Notes: a model not told the origin generated them from the sequence alone. Positions 22,307-33,329 are shown, counted from the first letter of the stretch. The stretch: 64,000 nt of DNA from Cyanodermella asteris (GCA_900618795.1 UYJD01000014.1:880930-944929), one strand, 5' to 3'. Numbers and translations: made by a program.

Positions 22307-23626
22307 TTATCTGGGAACCATCATCTCCTCATCGTCGTCATCTTGTTGCATAGCCTCGTCGTCACTCTCCAGATCCTCGCTGTCCCACTCATCGTCAAGA
22401 TCGTCAGCTGCAACATCGGCAGTACCGGCCACATCCTTCCCCTTCTTCTTCGCGACGTTCTCTTTCTGGAGCCGTTTTCTTTCTTCTTTCAATGCTCTCT
22501 TTTCGTCCCAAGCTTGGTCTTGTTTCTTCTCTTCCGACCGACTCTTTTTGATCCATTCATGCCACATGACCTTTCCTCCACAGACTCCTTCTTCGACCTT
22601 TGTCAACCTTAACTTGATTCGAGGGCCGATTTCCGAGAGCTTGACCGCCCGTTTCTCAACGCGTGCTTTCTTCTCCTCGGGCTTTTCTGTAGCGCTGGCT
22701 TTCTTTCTGTTGACGACCTTCCGTGCCTGGTTCTCGAGGACTTCGACTTCGGCATCTGTCTCGGCTTCGCTTTCACTCCCAGATGTAAACCCTCCAGCTG
22801 AGTTGGGGTCTAGCAGATAGTCTGCGACATCAGTGAATTTCCCTAAATCTGGTATTCCCTTCTTTCGGCTGTGCTTGTCCGCAAGTATCTTCTCCGCCGC
22901 ATTAATCTTCCTTATTGCCTTTGGTAATCCGGTCTGCTTCGTGTTTATAGTATAATGGCGAAGATTAAGTACATAGGGTGGTTCCTCCGACGAGTCCGCA
23001 GAGGGCTTTGGAGTTTCGCGGTTCAACAGTAGAACTCGCTGGATTGAGGTCAAGGGGGTCGTAGCGGGTGATATGGCAGGGAAGAGAGACTGAAAGATGC
23101 TTGTGGAGAGGGTTTCGAGATGTTTGGGCACGGCGGCGTTTGCGTCCTCCGATTTCGAGGACGTGAAGTTGTTCATGACGAGTAAAGGTGGTGCAGTGTA
23201 CTCTTTATTCGTGCCAGTCGGCCGCCGCATCGCTCGCTTGACATCTTTGCATAACGAATAGCTCTCGACGCGGAAGTGCATCGTAGGGCCTCGCGGAGTG
23301 AGTGCCAGCCGCATGTTGACGTTGCCGTTCTCTGATCGTGAAAAAAGCACAAGATGGCTGACACCTAATGGCCCGGCCATTGTGGTATAGTCGCGCAATC
23401 GATTGGACCGTCTTTCCTTCAGTCTGCTCGCCGTATGTGGCTCCATCATCTGTCGAAAATCCTTGACTAGCTGTGTGACGCTGGGTCCGACATCTCCTGC
23501 GCCGACTCGAATTACCATGCTCTTTGGGATCCGCGATGCTGACGAGTTCGCGGCGGGCGGAGGGGCGCCCGGGGTTCCTGTCTTGGCTCCAACATGAGTT
23601 CTTCGCTTAGATCGTCGTCTTGCCAT
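22307..23626 (-). CDS. ssf1: Ssf1 (Peter Pan), Brix-domain 60S assembly factor
   Basis: 439-residue nucleolar protein of the Ssf1/Ssf2/PPAN family, which acts in pre-60S rRNA processing at the ITS2 stage. It begins MARRRSKRRTHVG, the conserved family start. The Brix domain spans about residues 35-320 (SMVIRVGAGDVGPSV, LVKDFRQMMEPHTASRL, LGVSHLVLFSR, GPTMHFRVESYSL, FTDVADYLLDPNSAGGF). An acidic and Lys-rich tail follows (about 390-439). ATG 23626 is used because the reading frame upstream opens only with TTG. Divergent from rrp3, also a ribosome biogenesis gene. Confidence 0.94.
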   Translation of the reverse strand: MARRRSKRRTHVGAKTGTPGAPPPAANSSASRIPKSMVIRVGAGDVGPSVTQLVKDFRQMMEPHTASRLKERRSNRLRDYTTMAGPLGVSHLVLFSRSENGNVNMRLALTPRGPTMHFRVESYSLCKDVKRAMRRPTGTNKEYTAPPLLVMNNFTSSKSEDANAAVPKHLETLSTSIFQSLFPAISPATTPLTSIQRVLLLNRETPKPSADSSEEPPYVLNLRHYTINTKQTGLPKAIRKINAAEKILADKHSRKKGIPDLGKFTDVADYLLDPNSAGGFTSGSESEAETDAEVEVLENQARKVVNRKKASATEKPEEKKARVEKRAVKLSEIGPRIKLRLTKVEEGVCGGKVMWHEWIKKSRSEEKKQDQAWDEKRALKEERKRLQKENVAKKKGKDVAGTADVAADDLDDEWDSEDLESDDEAMQQDDDDEEMMVPR

Positions 23627-23964
23627 GGTCAAGGTCTGAGGTAATGAGCTGTTGGACTCGTGCTTGTAGCTGTGTTTGTAGGCAGGTTTGGTAGAGGAGG
23701 AATTGAGCAGCGGCGCCGTGAACTCCGAAACTTTTTTCTTTTTCTCGGGAAGATCTGCGGTCCACCCGCGCCAAGCTGGAAGATCTTATCGATAGCAGAA
23801 GCGAATTTATTCCTACAACACTGTCGCCAGCACATCTTGGGGCCGATAGCCTTCCGAATTCTTTCCTCTTCACGCTCAAGCCAGCCCCTCATATACTCTA
23901 CTCGACGCCCATCGCAACCTCTCAGCCCTTGTCGAGAAATTAGAGACCTCAACCGCAGTCAGCC
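23627..23964. promoter_or_regulatory. Bidirectional promoter of ssf1 and rrp3
   Basis: 338 bp between start codons of two ribosome biogenesis genes (60S and 40S branch). Contains a T-rich element at about 23731-23745 on the plus strand. Coregulation is inferred from position and function. I did not find an exact RRPE or PAC motif. Confidence 0.6.
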
Positions 23965-25458
23965 ATGAGCAGCGTAAAGAGGAGGAAGCTGGATGGCGGT
24001 GCTTCGGGCGCAGTCAAGTCACAGAAGGTCCATCGTTCCAAGTCCGCGCCAGAACCGGAGGGAGTTGAGGAAGCTTCAAATCACGAGTCCCAAGACAGTG
24101 ATGTCGAAACGCCAGCCACTCAAGATGACGATACCACGGGCGCTGTAGAAAGCTCGAACGCAGCCGGCCCTACAACCTTTCAAGAGCTAGGAGTAATAGA
24201 GTCTCTGTGCGAAGCATGCGAAACGCTCGGTTACAAAACACCTACACCTATTCAAGCTGAAGCAATTCCGCCTGCGCTACAAGGACGAGACATAATAGGA
24301 CTAGCAGAGACGGGAAGTGGAAAGACGGCGGCTTTCGCGCTGCCCATGCTGCAAGCGTTAATGGACAAACCGCAGGCTTTCTTCGGTCTCATCCTTGCAC
24401 CCACTCGAGAATTGGCAGATCAGATCAAAAAGGCGTACGAAGCGCTGGGGTCGGTTATCAACGTACAGGTTGCTCTGCTTGTCGGTGGCTTGGACATGAT
24501 GCCGCAGTCCATTGCGCTGGGGAAGAAGCCTCACATTGTGGTTGCGACCCCCGGTCGCTTGCTCGACCACCTGGAGAATACCAAAGGGTTCTCGCTAAGG
24601 AATCTGAAGGCTCTCGTTCTCGACGAAGCAGATCGGATGCTGGACCTCGACTTCCAGGCCATATTGGACAAGATCTTGCGCGTTCTCCCTAGGGAAACTC
24701 GGCGGACATCCCTCTTCTCGGCAACGATATCTGGCAAAGTCGAGTCGCTTCAGCGTGCTTCGCTGCGCAATCCACTCAAGGTCTCCGTGTCTGCCCCTAC
24801 GAACACGGTCGCAACTCTAAAGCAGTCTTTCATTTTCTTCCCGCAAAAGGACAAGGACCACTATCTCGTCCATCAGGTCAACGACAACGCGGGGAGAAGC
24901 ACGATTATTTTTACTCGCACTGTGAATGAGACGCAACGAATAGCATTGCTGCTCCGAGCCCTGGGTTTTGCCGCGATCCCCTTACATGGTCAACTCTCTC
25001 AAAACGCGCGGCTGGGCGCCTTGAACAAGTTCAGAAGCCAAGGACGTAACATACTCGTCGCGACAGATGTCGCGGCGAGAGGTCTTGATATCCAAGGTGT
25101 GGATGTTGTAATCAACTTCGACCTGCCCGGTGATAGCAAGACATACATCCATCGGGTCGGCCGTACGGCACGCGCTGGCCGTTCGGGAAAGGCACTGAGC
25201 CTCGTCACCCAGTACGACGTCGAATTGTGGCAGCGCATCGAGCACGCCTTGGGAAAGAAGCTGCCTAATGACACCATCGACCGTGAAGAAATCTTGGTAT
25301 TGGGCGAGCGAGTAAGCGAGGCGCAGAGGGTGGCGAACAGAGAGCTTCGGGATCTCATGGACAATCGGGGCAAGAAAGGCAGTCTACTGAGGGGACGGCA
25401 GAAGGGGGTTGGGAAAGGGAAACGTGGTCGGGACGACATGGATAGAGAGGAGCGCTGA
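23965..25458 (+). CDS. rrp3: Rrp3/DDX47-type DEAD-box rRNA helicase
   Basis: 497-residue nucleolar ATP-dependent RNA helicase needed for 18S rRNA maturation. All DEAD-box motifs are present: Q motif [11 protein letters not shown]...[18 protein letters not shown], Ia APTRELA, Ib [51 protein letters not shown]. The N-terminal 75 residues are charged and disordered. The C-terminus is basic ([17 protein letters not shown]). The [19 protein letters not shown] and [14 protein letters not shown] segments are typical of the Rrp3 subgroup. Intronless. Stop codon 103 bp from that of the convergent PTH11-like gene. Confidence 0.94.
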   Translation: MSSVKRRKLDGGASGAVKSQKVHRSKSAPEPEGVEEASNHESQDSDVETPATQDDDTTGAVESSNAAGPTTFQELGVIESLCEACETLGYKTPTPIQAEAIPPALQGRDIIGLAETGSGKTAAFALPMLQALMDKPQAFFGLILAPTRELADQIKKAYEALGSVINVQVALLVGGLDMMPQSIALGKKPHIVVATPGRLLDHLENTKGFSLRNLKALVLDEADRMLDLDFQAILDKILRVLPRETRRTSLFSATISGKVESLQRASLRNPLKVSVSAPTNTVATLKQSFIFFPQKDKDHYLVHQVNDNAGRSTIIFTRTVNETQRIALLLRALGFAAIPLHGQLSQNARLGALNKFRSQGRNILVATDVAARGLDIQGVDVVINFDLPGDSKTYIHRVGRTARAGRSGKALSLVTQYDVELWQRIEHALGKKLPNDTIDREEILVLGERVSEAQRVANRELRDLMDNRGKKGSLLRGRQKGVGKGKRGRDDMDREER

Positions 25459-25561
25459 GCGGATACCCGATCGTCATGTCGATGATAACGAAGAGAATCT
25501 GGTATATAGCAGAGGGCTGACAAAATCAAATGCCGATGTTTGAATACCGGCATTCGGCTCT

Positions 25562-26878
25562 TCACTTTGCCACTATGACTGTTCTCGTCTTGCCCGTCTT
25601 GCCTTTCTCAATGTCCCACACCTCCCGCTGCGGGCTGCCAACAGATTCCATATCCGTCAACCTGATATTCTCCTCGTCGTACAAGCTATGCACTTTTCTC
25701 GACGACTTTGACCTGGAGCCACCACCACTGGCCACGGGCGTGCTCCCACTGGCCCCCGACGGCTTCTCCGCCGCAGCACGGTTCCGATCGCCTCGCCTAC
25801 TGCCCCCTTCTCCACCAAACAGTCCGCGGAACGCGGTCAAGGAGACCATGATCACCGCCACCACGGCCTCCATGCCCTGCCAAAAGACCAGCCACGAGGT
25901 GTCGATCACGCCGTTCGGCAACGGCGCCATCGTCGTCCGGACAACGGCGATGGCGATCATCACCACCGACAGGGACAGCACGCAGCCGAGCACGGCCTTC
26001 TTCAGCGGCATCTGCAGGTTCCAGAGCAGGCGGACGGGGATGCTGACCAGGAGCACGTCCGTGAGCACGTCCACCGCGACCGTGGTCTGCAGGTAGATCA
26101 CCTCGTGGTGGATCTGCGTCTTGATGGGGCAGTGCGCCATGTAATCGTCGCCCAGGTGCGGACAGATGATGAAGGCCAGGGGGATCGAGACGCAGGCTCC
26201 GGCCGCGACGAAGCCCAGGCACACCCACAGCTGGATCTCAAGGCTGCGGACGCGGTTGACCAGGCGTTTGAAGAAGATTAGGAAGGCGAGCTTGACGGCG
26301 TAAATCGCGGTCCAGACGAGCACGCTGCAGGCGATGATCTTCTTCTCAAAGTCGAGCATGCGGGGGAAGAAGGTTGCGTCGATGTCCTGCCAGCCGAGGC
26401 CGACATAGATTTGGAGGTATATGAGGTCTTTGATCGTCCAGGCGGTGCCGGCGGCTGCTCCGAGGAGACAGCAGGCGAAGACGAGGATGCAGTCGTCGAT
26501 GCCGACCGTCTTGTAGTGGTAAATTCGGAGTGCGGTACGCAAAAGGGCGGACACGATGGCAATCGTGAGGAAAGTTGCGATGAAGGCCTTGAACGATGTG
26601 AGCTCAGTAACATAGGTAGCAGACTCTATCGACTTACAATGAAGGTGGTCTCTGGGATGCGAATGTCGTATGTCTTTGGCACATCATCGAAGCCATATGA
26701 TCTGGGTGTGATGGCTGCCGTCGTCCCTTCCAATAGAATCTCAGGCACGTCAAGTGTAGTGGTAGAGACAGCTGGCTCAGATTGACCACATATGATATGA
26801 GATACGGCACAACGCTTCAGTCGTACAGGATGCGTCACTTGCAAGGATAGAGTTTAGAGAAGAAAGAGCAATAAACAT
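25562..26878 (-). CDS. PTH11-like rhodopsin-domain integral membrane protein
   Basis: Fungal rhodopsin-domain (SAT4/PTH11-type) seven-helix membrane protein. The main exon is 26587-25562, with helices such as IDDCILVFACCLLGAAAGTA, LEIQLWVCLGFVAAGACV and VLGCVLSLSVVMIAIAVV, and a Ser/Gly-rich cytosolic tail. A 50-nt intron (26588-26637, GTAAGT donor) joins it to an extracellular N-terminal exon ending IPETTFI. That exon's frame has no ATG. The only solution I found is a small first exon, 26878-26839 (MFIALSSLNSIL), spliced by a weak GTGACG donor to 26771. It is phase-correct (399 residues) but tentative. Ligand unknown; some family members sense host cues in plant pathogens. Confidence 0.75.
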
Positions 26879-28372
26879 GAGACGACAAGGGTAAACTTGA
26901 AGAACGTGCAGGGGACACACATGAGATGTCAGCCCGTCAACGAAGTTTGGAACCACAGTACGATGGGACAAGAGACCGTGGTAGAAACTCGAAGGATTCG
27001 AGTGGCTGTATATGCGCAACAATGACAGCCTCGCATCACTCCTCATCCTGAAGATTCGACATTTAGAAGAGGAGGCGGGTTGAGTGAAGGGCTTCTCCCG
27101 GAGACGGCTTCAACTGCTACCGCAACTGTGCCGTGAAGTCGCCATGTGTAAAACTTCACGCTAGTCGCCTCGACAAGAGGCGTGTATCAAGGAGAAGACT
27201 GCCGTCAGTCAGCCCGAACGGACGAATCCTGTCGTAAACGGGCGGCAGGGGTTGTTCACAGAGGTGCTTGGCTAAGTGAAGCAAGTGGTTGTCGACGTTA
27301 CGTGAGCAACGGATTTCTGCCATTGCACGCTTGGTCTGGCGCAATCAGGGCTTGACTCCTTCACATCCCTGCGACTGATTTCAGTACGCTTGCGTGGCAT
27401 GAATGCGGCATGGCTTTCAACATGTCAGCAGTCCAATGTGATTGTGACCGCGCCTCGCGATGAAATTGGGACACACGACATGCACGGTGGGGGCATCGAC
27501 GGGCCACTCATGGGACATTCTGGACGATGCAGTGAGAATCCAATTAGTCCAATGGTGCACTGAGGCGTTCAGACGTGTGTGGTGTGTGCTTGATCAGACG
27601 AAGATGGGATGAGAGTGGTTGTTCGGGTTCTGGTTCAAGGTTCGCCGGGCAAAGACGGTGGCTTCGCGTGCCAGCCTGACTCAGCCTGCCCCACAAACGC
27701 AGCCACCGGCCAATCCAATTTGCTATTAGGCTATCGGATTGCTGGATATAGATCTATCCGAGTCGCCGATCTGTCCACCGGTAAGGCAACGGCTCTGTTC
27801 CATGCAGTGCTTGAAAGCCATCAGACAAGGCTGCTGGACAAGACAAAGGGGGGCTGTCGGAGGTCTGTCATCCAAAGGGATCTCAGCACAACAAGTGCGA
27901 GCACACTTGCTCATCTGCCTCTCTACCTATACCGATATCGAGATACTCACAGGGATTGCGTCTGAGGCAGGCAGAGTCCGTGCCCAACGGCTTCTGTGAA
28001 GTTATGTCAGGCGGTCCATCGGCATATGACGAGCACCACTCCCGCGCTGCATTATAGAGTGCTCTCTGCGCCGTCTTGCCGAACCCATGATTTCCGACTC
28101 GTTCGCCCAGGTCATCACTAGCTTTGCCGCTAAATCGCTCGTCGACCTTGAAATCACACTCATGCCCCACGTAGAGGGTAAGACAGGACTCTGCCGCCCC
28201 ACTGAGCTGTGGACAGAGCACTGAACATGGACGCACCCATTTGCCAACAACACCATGGACTACTAAGAATTACTGAATCAAAGTAAGATGCAATTAATTT
28301 GTGTATGTCTTTCCGCCCCCTTTGTCAATCATCTCCCCAATCAATACTCGAACGACAGGTGCATCATCGACA
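26879..28372. other. Intergenic region upstream of PTH11-like and methyltransferase genes
   Basis: 1.5 kb between two divergently transcribed accessory genes. No supported coding segment or repeat. Confidence 0.5.
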
Positions 28373-29164
28373 ATGTCATATGCAGACCAGCAGAACGTAG
28401 CCGGGAAATACGGCGCAGCCGCTACCCGGTACTCCGACGCCTGGCAGTCCGAAACCGGCGAAATCGCTCACGCCGTGCTCGAGAAGGAAATCGTCCGACG
28501 CCTGCTGGGTGACTGCACCGGTCTGCACATCCTCGATATCGCCGGCGGCAGCGGGAACCACGCGCGACAAGCCGTCGAGCTCGGCGCCGCACACGTCGAT
28601 GTAGTGGACATTAGCACCGGGTTCATGGAAGTCGGAAAGCACATTGAGGCACAGGCTGGTCGAAGAATCATCGACTGGCACCTGGCAAATGCTTACCAGC
28701 CGTTCAAAGAGCAGGCGCTCGCGCTGAAGGCGGGCGGATATGATGTCGTCTTGGCGATTTGGGCCTTGGATCATGTTGCGAATTTGGGCGAGCTTGAGAA
28801 TTTGTGGCGGAATATAGCGACGTATCTGAAGCCTGGTGGACGCGTTGTCGGGATCCGGGTCGCGAATGCGAAAGCTGAGTCGGCGAGGGAGCCGAAGTAT
28901 GGGGTGAGATACCACTCGCATGAAAACATTGAGAATGGTCTCAGCTATGCGTTCACGTTGTACACGACTCCGCCGTTCACCGTCGAGGCTTCGTCGATGG
29001 AGTCGAGCTATAGTGGATCCGCTGAGCTTTCAGAGAAGACGGGTATCAGCGACCTGAAGCTGTTCGACTTCAAGGACGTGGAAACCGTCAAAGCTAACCC
29101 GGATTTTTGGGACTTACTGGTGAAGGATCCGTATTTTGTTGCCTTTACTGCAAGTAAAAAGTGA
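28373..29164 (+). CDS. Class I SAM-dependent methyltransferase
   Basis: 263-residue intronless protein with the Rossmann SAM-binding motif I LHILDIAGGSGNHARQAVEL (about residues 50-69), a second-strand acidic DVVDIS, and the motif II region GYDVVLAIWALDHVANLGEL followed by LKPGGRVVGIRVAN, typical of methyltransf_11/25 enzymes. The C-terminal ~80 residues form the substrate cap. The ATG at 28373 (MSYADQQNVAG) is the first in frame. Substrate unknown; related fungal enzymes act on small molecules. Codon choice is GC-rich like the core genes. A questin-oxidase relic 450 bp downstream hints at a former secondary-metabolism neighbourhood, which is speculation. Confidence 0.85.
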   Translation: MSYADQQNVAGKYGAAATRYSDAWQSETGEIAHAVLEKEIVRRLLGDCTGLHILDIAGGSGNHARQAVELGAAHVDVVDISTGFMEVGKHIEAQAGRRIIDWHLANAYQPFKEQALALKAGGYDVVLAIWALDHVANLGELENLWRNIATYLKPGGRVVGIRVANAKAESAREPKYGVRYHSHENIENGLSYAFTLYTTPPFTVEASSMESSYSGSAELSEKTGISDLKLFDFKDVETVKANPDFWDLLVKDPYFVAFTASKK

Positions 29165-29616
29165 TGCTCTCAGATCAAACTCAATCAAGCTGCATCGAGC
29201 CGGCTCAAGCGCTCCAGTTCCGTTGATCAAATGTACGAAAATTTTCAAACAAAGACAGCAATGTCAGATAGCTGGTGTATTGATCTTCAAATCAATGAAG
29301 TGGTAAATCCCAAATCGCAAAGCTAGGGTACTTGTATAGCGTTGAGCGTCCAAACCCTCATCAATCAGCGCTCTGGTGACTTGATGACCATAAAACTCAC
29401 CCGGAAAGATAGGGGAGTTTGGCTCAAGGTGCAGCTAACCGCGATTGTAGCAAGGCCGCCCTTGTTTTGTCCTTTTGCCTTATTGAATCTGACAAAGGTC
29501 GCGGGTTCGAGTCGGCCAGGAAGACCTTTTTGAGAGATGTGCTGCGAAATGGTGGGAGACTGCTGAAGGTTGTGAATAGGCGGCTGCAGCTGTGACCGCA
29601 CGGCTGTGAATCAGGC
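29165..29616. other. Intergenic region with a tRNA B-box-like string
   Basis: 452 bp between two tail-to-tail genes. A GGGTTCGAGTC string with a downstream T5 run near 29503-29530 resembles a pol III B box and terminator, but no T-stem pairing is possible. I see no intact RNA gene. Confidence 0.5.
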
Positions 29617-30724
29617 TCACAATGCCGCCGGAGACCGTTGTGGTATGTCGTTCCAAGCTTGTTCGTAGCCACAAAATCCTCCTAAGTTGGCTCCCCAGCT
29701 TCTACGTCGTCGATTGCCATGTTCGCCTCCTTGAGCCGAGCGTCGCCTTTGACTATGAAATCAGTGCTCGTCTCGTATTCTGTTGCGAACTCTTGGCCCT
29801 TTGCGAGGGCTCGAACAAGCTTCGACTCATATCCGCCATCGTCGAAGTCCAGGGCCCTTTTAAAGACTTGGTCCTACCTGCTTACAGCAACTTGTCTCGA
29901 CCGATATTCTGTGATCTCCTTCTGCAGAATGTTCGCTTGTCGACGTACCAGTGTGACGCATATTTCACCATTCCGTAGTATGCCCCTGCAAAGATGCCTT
30001 CGCGGAGCTTGTTCCCATCCTCCCAATGCGGCGCGCCGCTGAGCTTCTGATTCGATCGTACCGCCCAAAGAAGCTGGAAAAGCGCTTTGCTCGGCTCCCC
30101 GCACCGTCAGCTTTCCGCATCTGCGCTGCATTCTCGGAGTCAGGGAGGAAGCTAGTCAGCCATGAATCGTGGATTGCCGCTTGGGCCAAAGCTTCTGCAA
30201 CTATAGCGGGCTGCTCGAATTCAACTCCAAAACCAAGACGGATTATTAGATTCAGTATTCCGTTGAATGTCCTCCGAGTAGATCATTTGCCCTTTCATAG
30301 CCTTTCAGGAGGTATTCCTTGATGACGTCCTTGTATCCTCCAGGCATGCGCTCCGTGGCATTACGGAAGAGATGAGTTGGTCGTGATAGCAGCGCACTTT
30401 CCCGAAGTATTGCCTATGGGTCTTGGGAGGACCGGGTTTACCTTCAGTCATGTCTCAGTCCACAGCCTCGTGTGGTCTCTGATATGAGGCACTGTTATCA
30501 TGGCGTCGCCGAATCAGGTCGGGCGAGGCTCCGAGGGCGAAGATGGTGAGCAGGCGATGTGCAATGTGGTTGCGGAAGCCTTCTGTGTTGAAGTATATGT
30601 GGTGTCTGTCACGCTTTTCCTGCAAGAGTTTTGTGGCACACTGAGCAGACTCTGGAGTGAGGTTAGCTACAGTCAACGTGTCTCGATTGGAAGGAGTCGG
30701 ATGTATGACAGAGTGGCTAGCCAT
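29617..30724 (-). pseudogene. Questin oxidase-like gene, multiply disrupted
   Basis: Relic of a questin oxidase-like (DUF4243) enzyme, a family known from anthraquinone ring opening in the geodin pathway. Fragments in order on the minus strand: 30724-30455, an intact N-terminus (MASHSVIHP..., KLLQEKRDRHHIYFNTEGF, HIAHRLLTIFALGASP) ending in TGA; then QYFGKVRCYHDQL; a shifted frame [20 protein letters not shown] to a TGA near 30253; a shifted frame [20 protein letters not shown]; a shifted frame [20 protein letters not shown]; then RALDFDDGGYESKLVRALAK, VKGDARLKEANMAIDD to TAG; and finally YEQAWNDIPQRSPAAL, stop at 29617. About 100 central residues are missing. Several stops and frameshifts, not fixable by introns of normal size. 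Confidence 0.82.
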
Positions 30725-31252
30725 AGTGGCAATGTGACGAGATTGTCTACCCAAGGGTTTGGCATTAGCAACCGCAAAAATGGATCTGTTAATTGTGTGC
30801 AGGCACCTTGCAAAAGCGTCTGAATAGCTCATGTGTGACGAAACGCATGAGGTCCAAAGAGGATTACACGTTCCTTGGGTGAGGAAGGAAGACATCCTTG
30901 AGCTTTCTCCGCACTGCATTTTTGGCTCACATGCAGATTCTGTCGTCTCCGACTTTCCGTGCAACATATGTACGGGACTGTACCTGGAGCTACTGATGCT
31001 GTGGGGCGAGCAGAAATGCCAAGGCCGCCGCTTCGCGTTCAGGCTTCACGTTCTTCGGAAGAAGTCGACTTCTTCTTGTCCGTCAACGGCAGCGTCTGTA
31101 TTCGAGCTGACGAGGCCGGACGCGCCGCTCTCCACTCCTCCCGACGCCGCTCCCGTCGCAGCATCATGGCCGACATGCATTAGCAGCGTAGGAGACACTC
31201 CCTCTACACACTGTCCACATCAGACGCGTCGTCGCCGTCGTCCTGTGCGGTG
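30725..31252. other. Intergenic region questin-oxidase relic / MMT-like
   Basis: 528 bp, divergent arrangement. No supported gene. Plus-strand frames at 30831-31253 read into the MMT leader and show no domain. Confidence 0.45.
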
Positions 31253-32640
31253 ATGCTGCGAATCAAATGCGGCTTGGCTCTGGGCCGGCATTCGTTGCAG
31301 TCTCGCATTCTCCTCCACACTCGTCGGCCGCCGTTGAACTGGAAAGCTGGCCACTGCCTCGAAACTCTCCCTTCATCTGCTCGTGTGCTCTGCCTCCTCG
31401 CTTCCACCACATCAACACGGCCTCGTCCGTCCCTCTCGCTCCCTCGGTCGCCTTTGCACAGCTCTGCGCCTTCATCGCCCTCCGCTCCTTCCTCGCTCCG
31501 CTGGCTCGCGCCCGTCACGCTGCCCGTCATGCACTCTCACGCTCATTCCGGCCACGGCCACCATCACCACCACGACAACAGCTACCTCGTCTCCAAGAAC
31601 AAGAACGATGCCGGAGTGCGCATCACACGGATAGGTCTCTACGTGAACCTGGGCATGGCAATTGGCAAGGGCGTAGGCGGCTACGTCTTCAATTCGCAAG
31701 CCCTCATCGCCGACGGTTTCCACGCCTTGACAGATCTCGTCTCCGACTTCATGACCCTCGCCACCATCTCCGTCGCTCTGAAGCCCGCTACCGCGCGATA
31801 CCCCAATGGCTTCGGCAAAGTTGAGAGCTTTGGCTCGTTACTCGTTAGCGGCCTGCTCCTCACCGGCGGCCTTCTCATGGCAGCACAGAGCGGCATGGCC
31901 TTGTATACGCAATTCTTCGCCGATGCGGCTGCCCACGCCGCGGCGCACATTCACGACCACGCGGAACACTCACACGGCTGGTTCGAGCTTGGACACGTTC
32001 ACAGTGCGGAAGCTATGATTCCCAACCTCAACGCGGCGTGGCTTGCGGCGGGCAGTATTGCGGTCAAAGAGTGGTTATATCATGCTACGATGAAAGTAGC
32101 CAAGGCGCGACAATCTTCCGTCCTGGCTTCGAACGCCGTGCACCACCGCATCGATTCGTTGACGTCAGTCGTTGCGCTCGTTGCCATTGGCGGCGCACAT
32201 GTTTTGAATGGTGCGACGTGGTTAGATCCGGTCGGTGGTCTCCTTGTCAGCCTGATGGTCATCCAGGCCGGCTATGGCAACTCTCGAGCTGCCGTGGTCG
32301 AACTGTGCGACGCAAGCATCGACGACGAAGTCAAGAGCTCGGTGAAGAAGGCAGCAACACGTGCGCTTGAGGAGTCTGGCAGCACCGGATACGCGGTCAG
32401 GAGCGTCGAGGGCGTCAAGGCTGGTCAAAATTTCCTCATCGATGTCGAGCTTGCGGCGCCCGGCGCAATTGCTCTGGCTGAGCTCTCCACGCTCGAAACG
32501 AGTGTTCGCGAAAGGATTGGCAATAGGGTACGGGGCGTCCGCCGCGTCAAGGTCAAGTTTGTGCCGGCCGAGAGCGAGACAGCCGACTTTGCCAGCGAGT
32601 TCATTCCCGCCGACGTCAGTCCACGAGCGAGCCCGGAGCC

Positions 32641-32685
<45 letters not shown>

Positions 32686-32749
32686 TCATTCCCATACGAA
32701 TGCGCATAGCACATCAAAGGCAAATGGCCGAGCAACGAAACGGAGATGA
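31253..32749 (+). CDS. MMT-type mitochondrial CDF metal transporter
   Basis: 498-residue cation diffusion facilitator of the Mmt1/Mmt2 type, which in yeast moves iron across the mitochondrial inner membrane. Residues 1-95 are Arg/Ser/Leu-rich with no acidic stretch, a plausible mitochondrial presequence. A His-rich motif HSHAHSGHGHHHHH precedes the first helices. CDF core: IGLYVNLGMAIGKGVGGYVF, the metal site ADGFHALTDLVSDFMTLATI, RYPNGFGKVESFGSLLVSG, the second site SNAVHHRIDSLTSVVALVAI, and DPVGGLLVSLMVIQAGY. The C-terminal domain is followed by an Asp-His repeat tail. Intronless; ATG 31253 is first in frame. Metal specificity (Fe versus Zn/Mn) cannot be read from sequence. Confidence 0.9.
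32642..32683 (+). repeat. (GACCAC)7 microsatellite encoding Asp-His repeats
   Basis: Seven perfect GACCAC hexamers inside the CDF gene's C-terminal tail, followed by GATCAT. Encodes alternating Asp and His. Any whole-unit slippage keeps frame, so length polymorphism is tolerated. Confidence 0.95.
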
Positions 32750-33329
32750 AAATAGACAATGAACGACACGACGGACGGACGAAAGATGCAAAGACGAGTA
32801 AAGCCGAATTTTGGCTTTGGTCGGAAAGATTGATTTGGCCGGGTGCAGCAGGATGAAATCTTTCCATTGGCGTTGGGGCGAAGCTTCTTTCACTCTTGAC
32901 CATGTTCAATAGAATTTGCACATACCCTTCTGGCCTTTGGGATATACCCCCCGACAGCCTGCTGAAGTAGCAGTGCGCCTATGCTAGAACATTTTCTACA
33001 AAACACCTGGCTCAGTGTGGTTTGCGGTGCTTGCACTGTTAGGTACATAAACTCTACTAAGATTTATTCAAGCATAGCACGGATATCGTGCCCTCGGTTG
33101 GCAGCGTAGTATCTTTGCTCAAGCAGAACACGAAACTTTACTTTTGATTGCAGCCTCAGATCATGTGTCGTTTTGTTGCCCCAGACATATCGTACAGTGT
33201 TCGCCCCGGCTAATCCGATGTGTGCCCACCCCTGCTAAATGCAGTCTTTGCTGAAAATGCTATCGTACAACTGCCGTCACCGCGACATCAGTGTGTAAGC
33301 CCTGTATGTCTTCAAGCTCGTGCATATTG
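32750..33329. other. Intergenic region, convergent genes
   Basis: 580 bp between the convergent stops of the MMT-like and GATA-like genes. No coding or RNA feature recognised. Confidence 0.5.

Noticed and set aside
29495-29532. tRNA-like B box GGGTTCGAGTC followed by a T5 run
   Set aside because: The T stem cannot pair (GCGGG against CGGCC), no plausible D arm or anticodon arm lies upstream, and total length would be too short. At best a decayed tRNA fragment.
30455-30967. 170-residue minus-strand frame as an independent gene
   Set aside because: Its conserved part is just the N-terminus of the questin oxidase relic; the remaining fragments continue downstream in other frames.
32222-32707. 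Minus-strand frame with a poly-Val run
   Set aside because: Antisense of the Asp-His repeat in the MMT-like gene (GACCAC read as GTGGTC).
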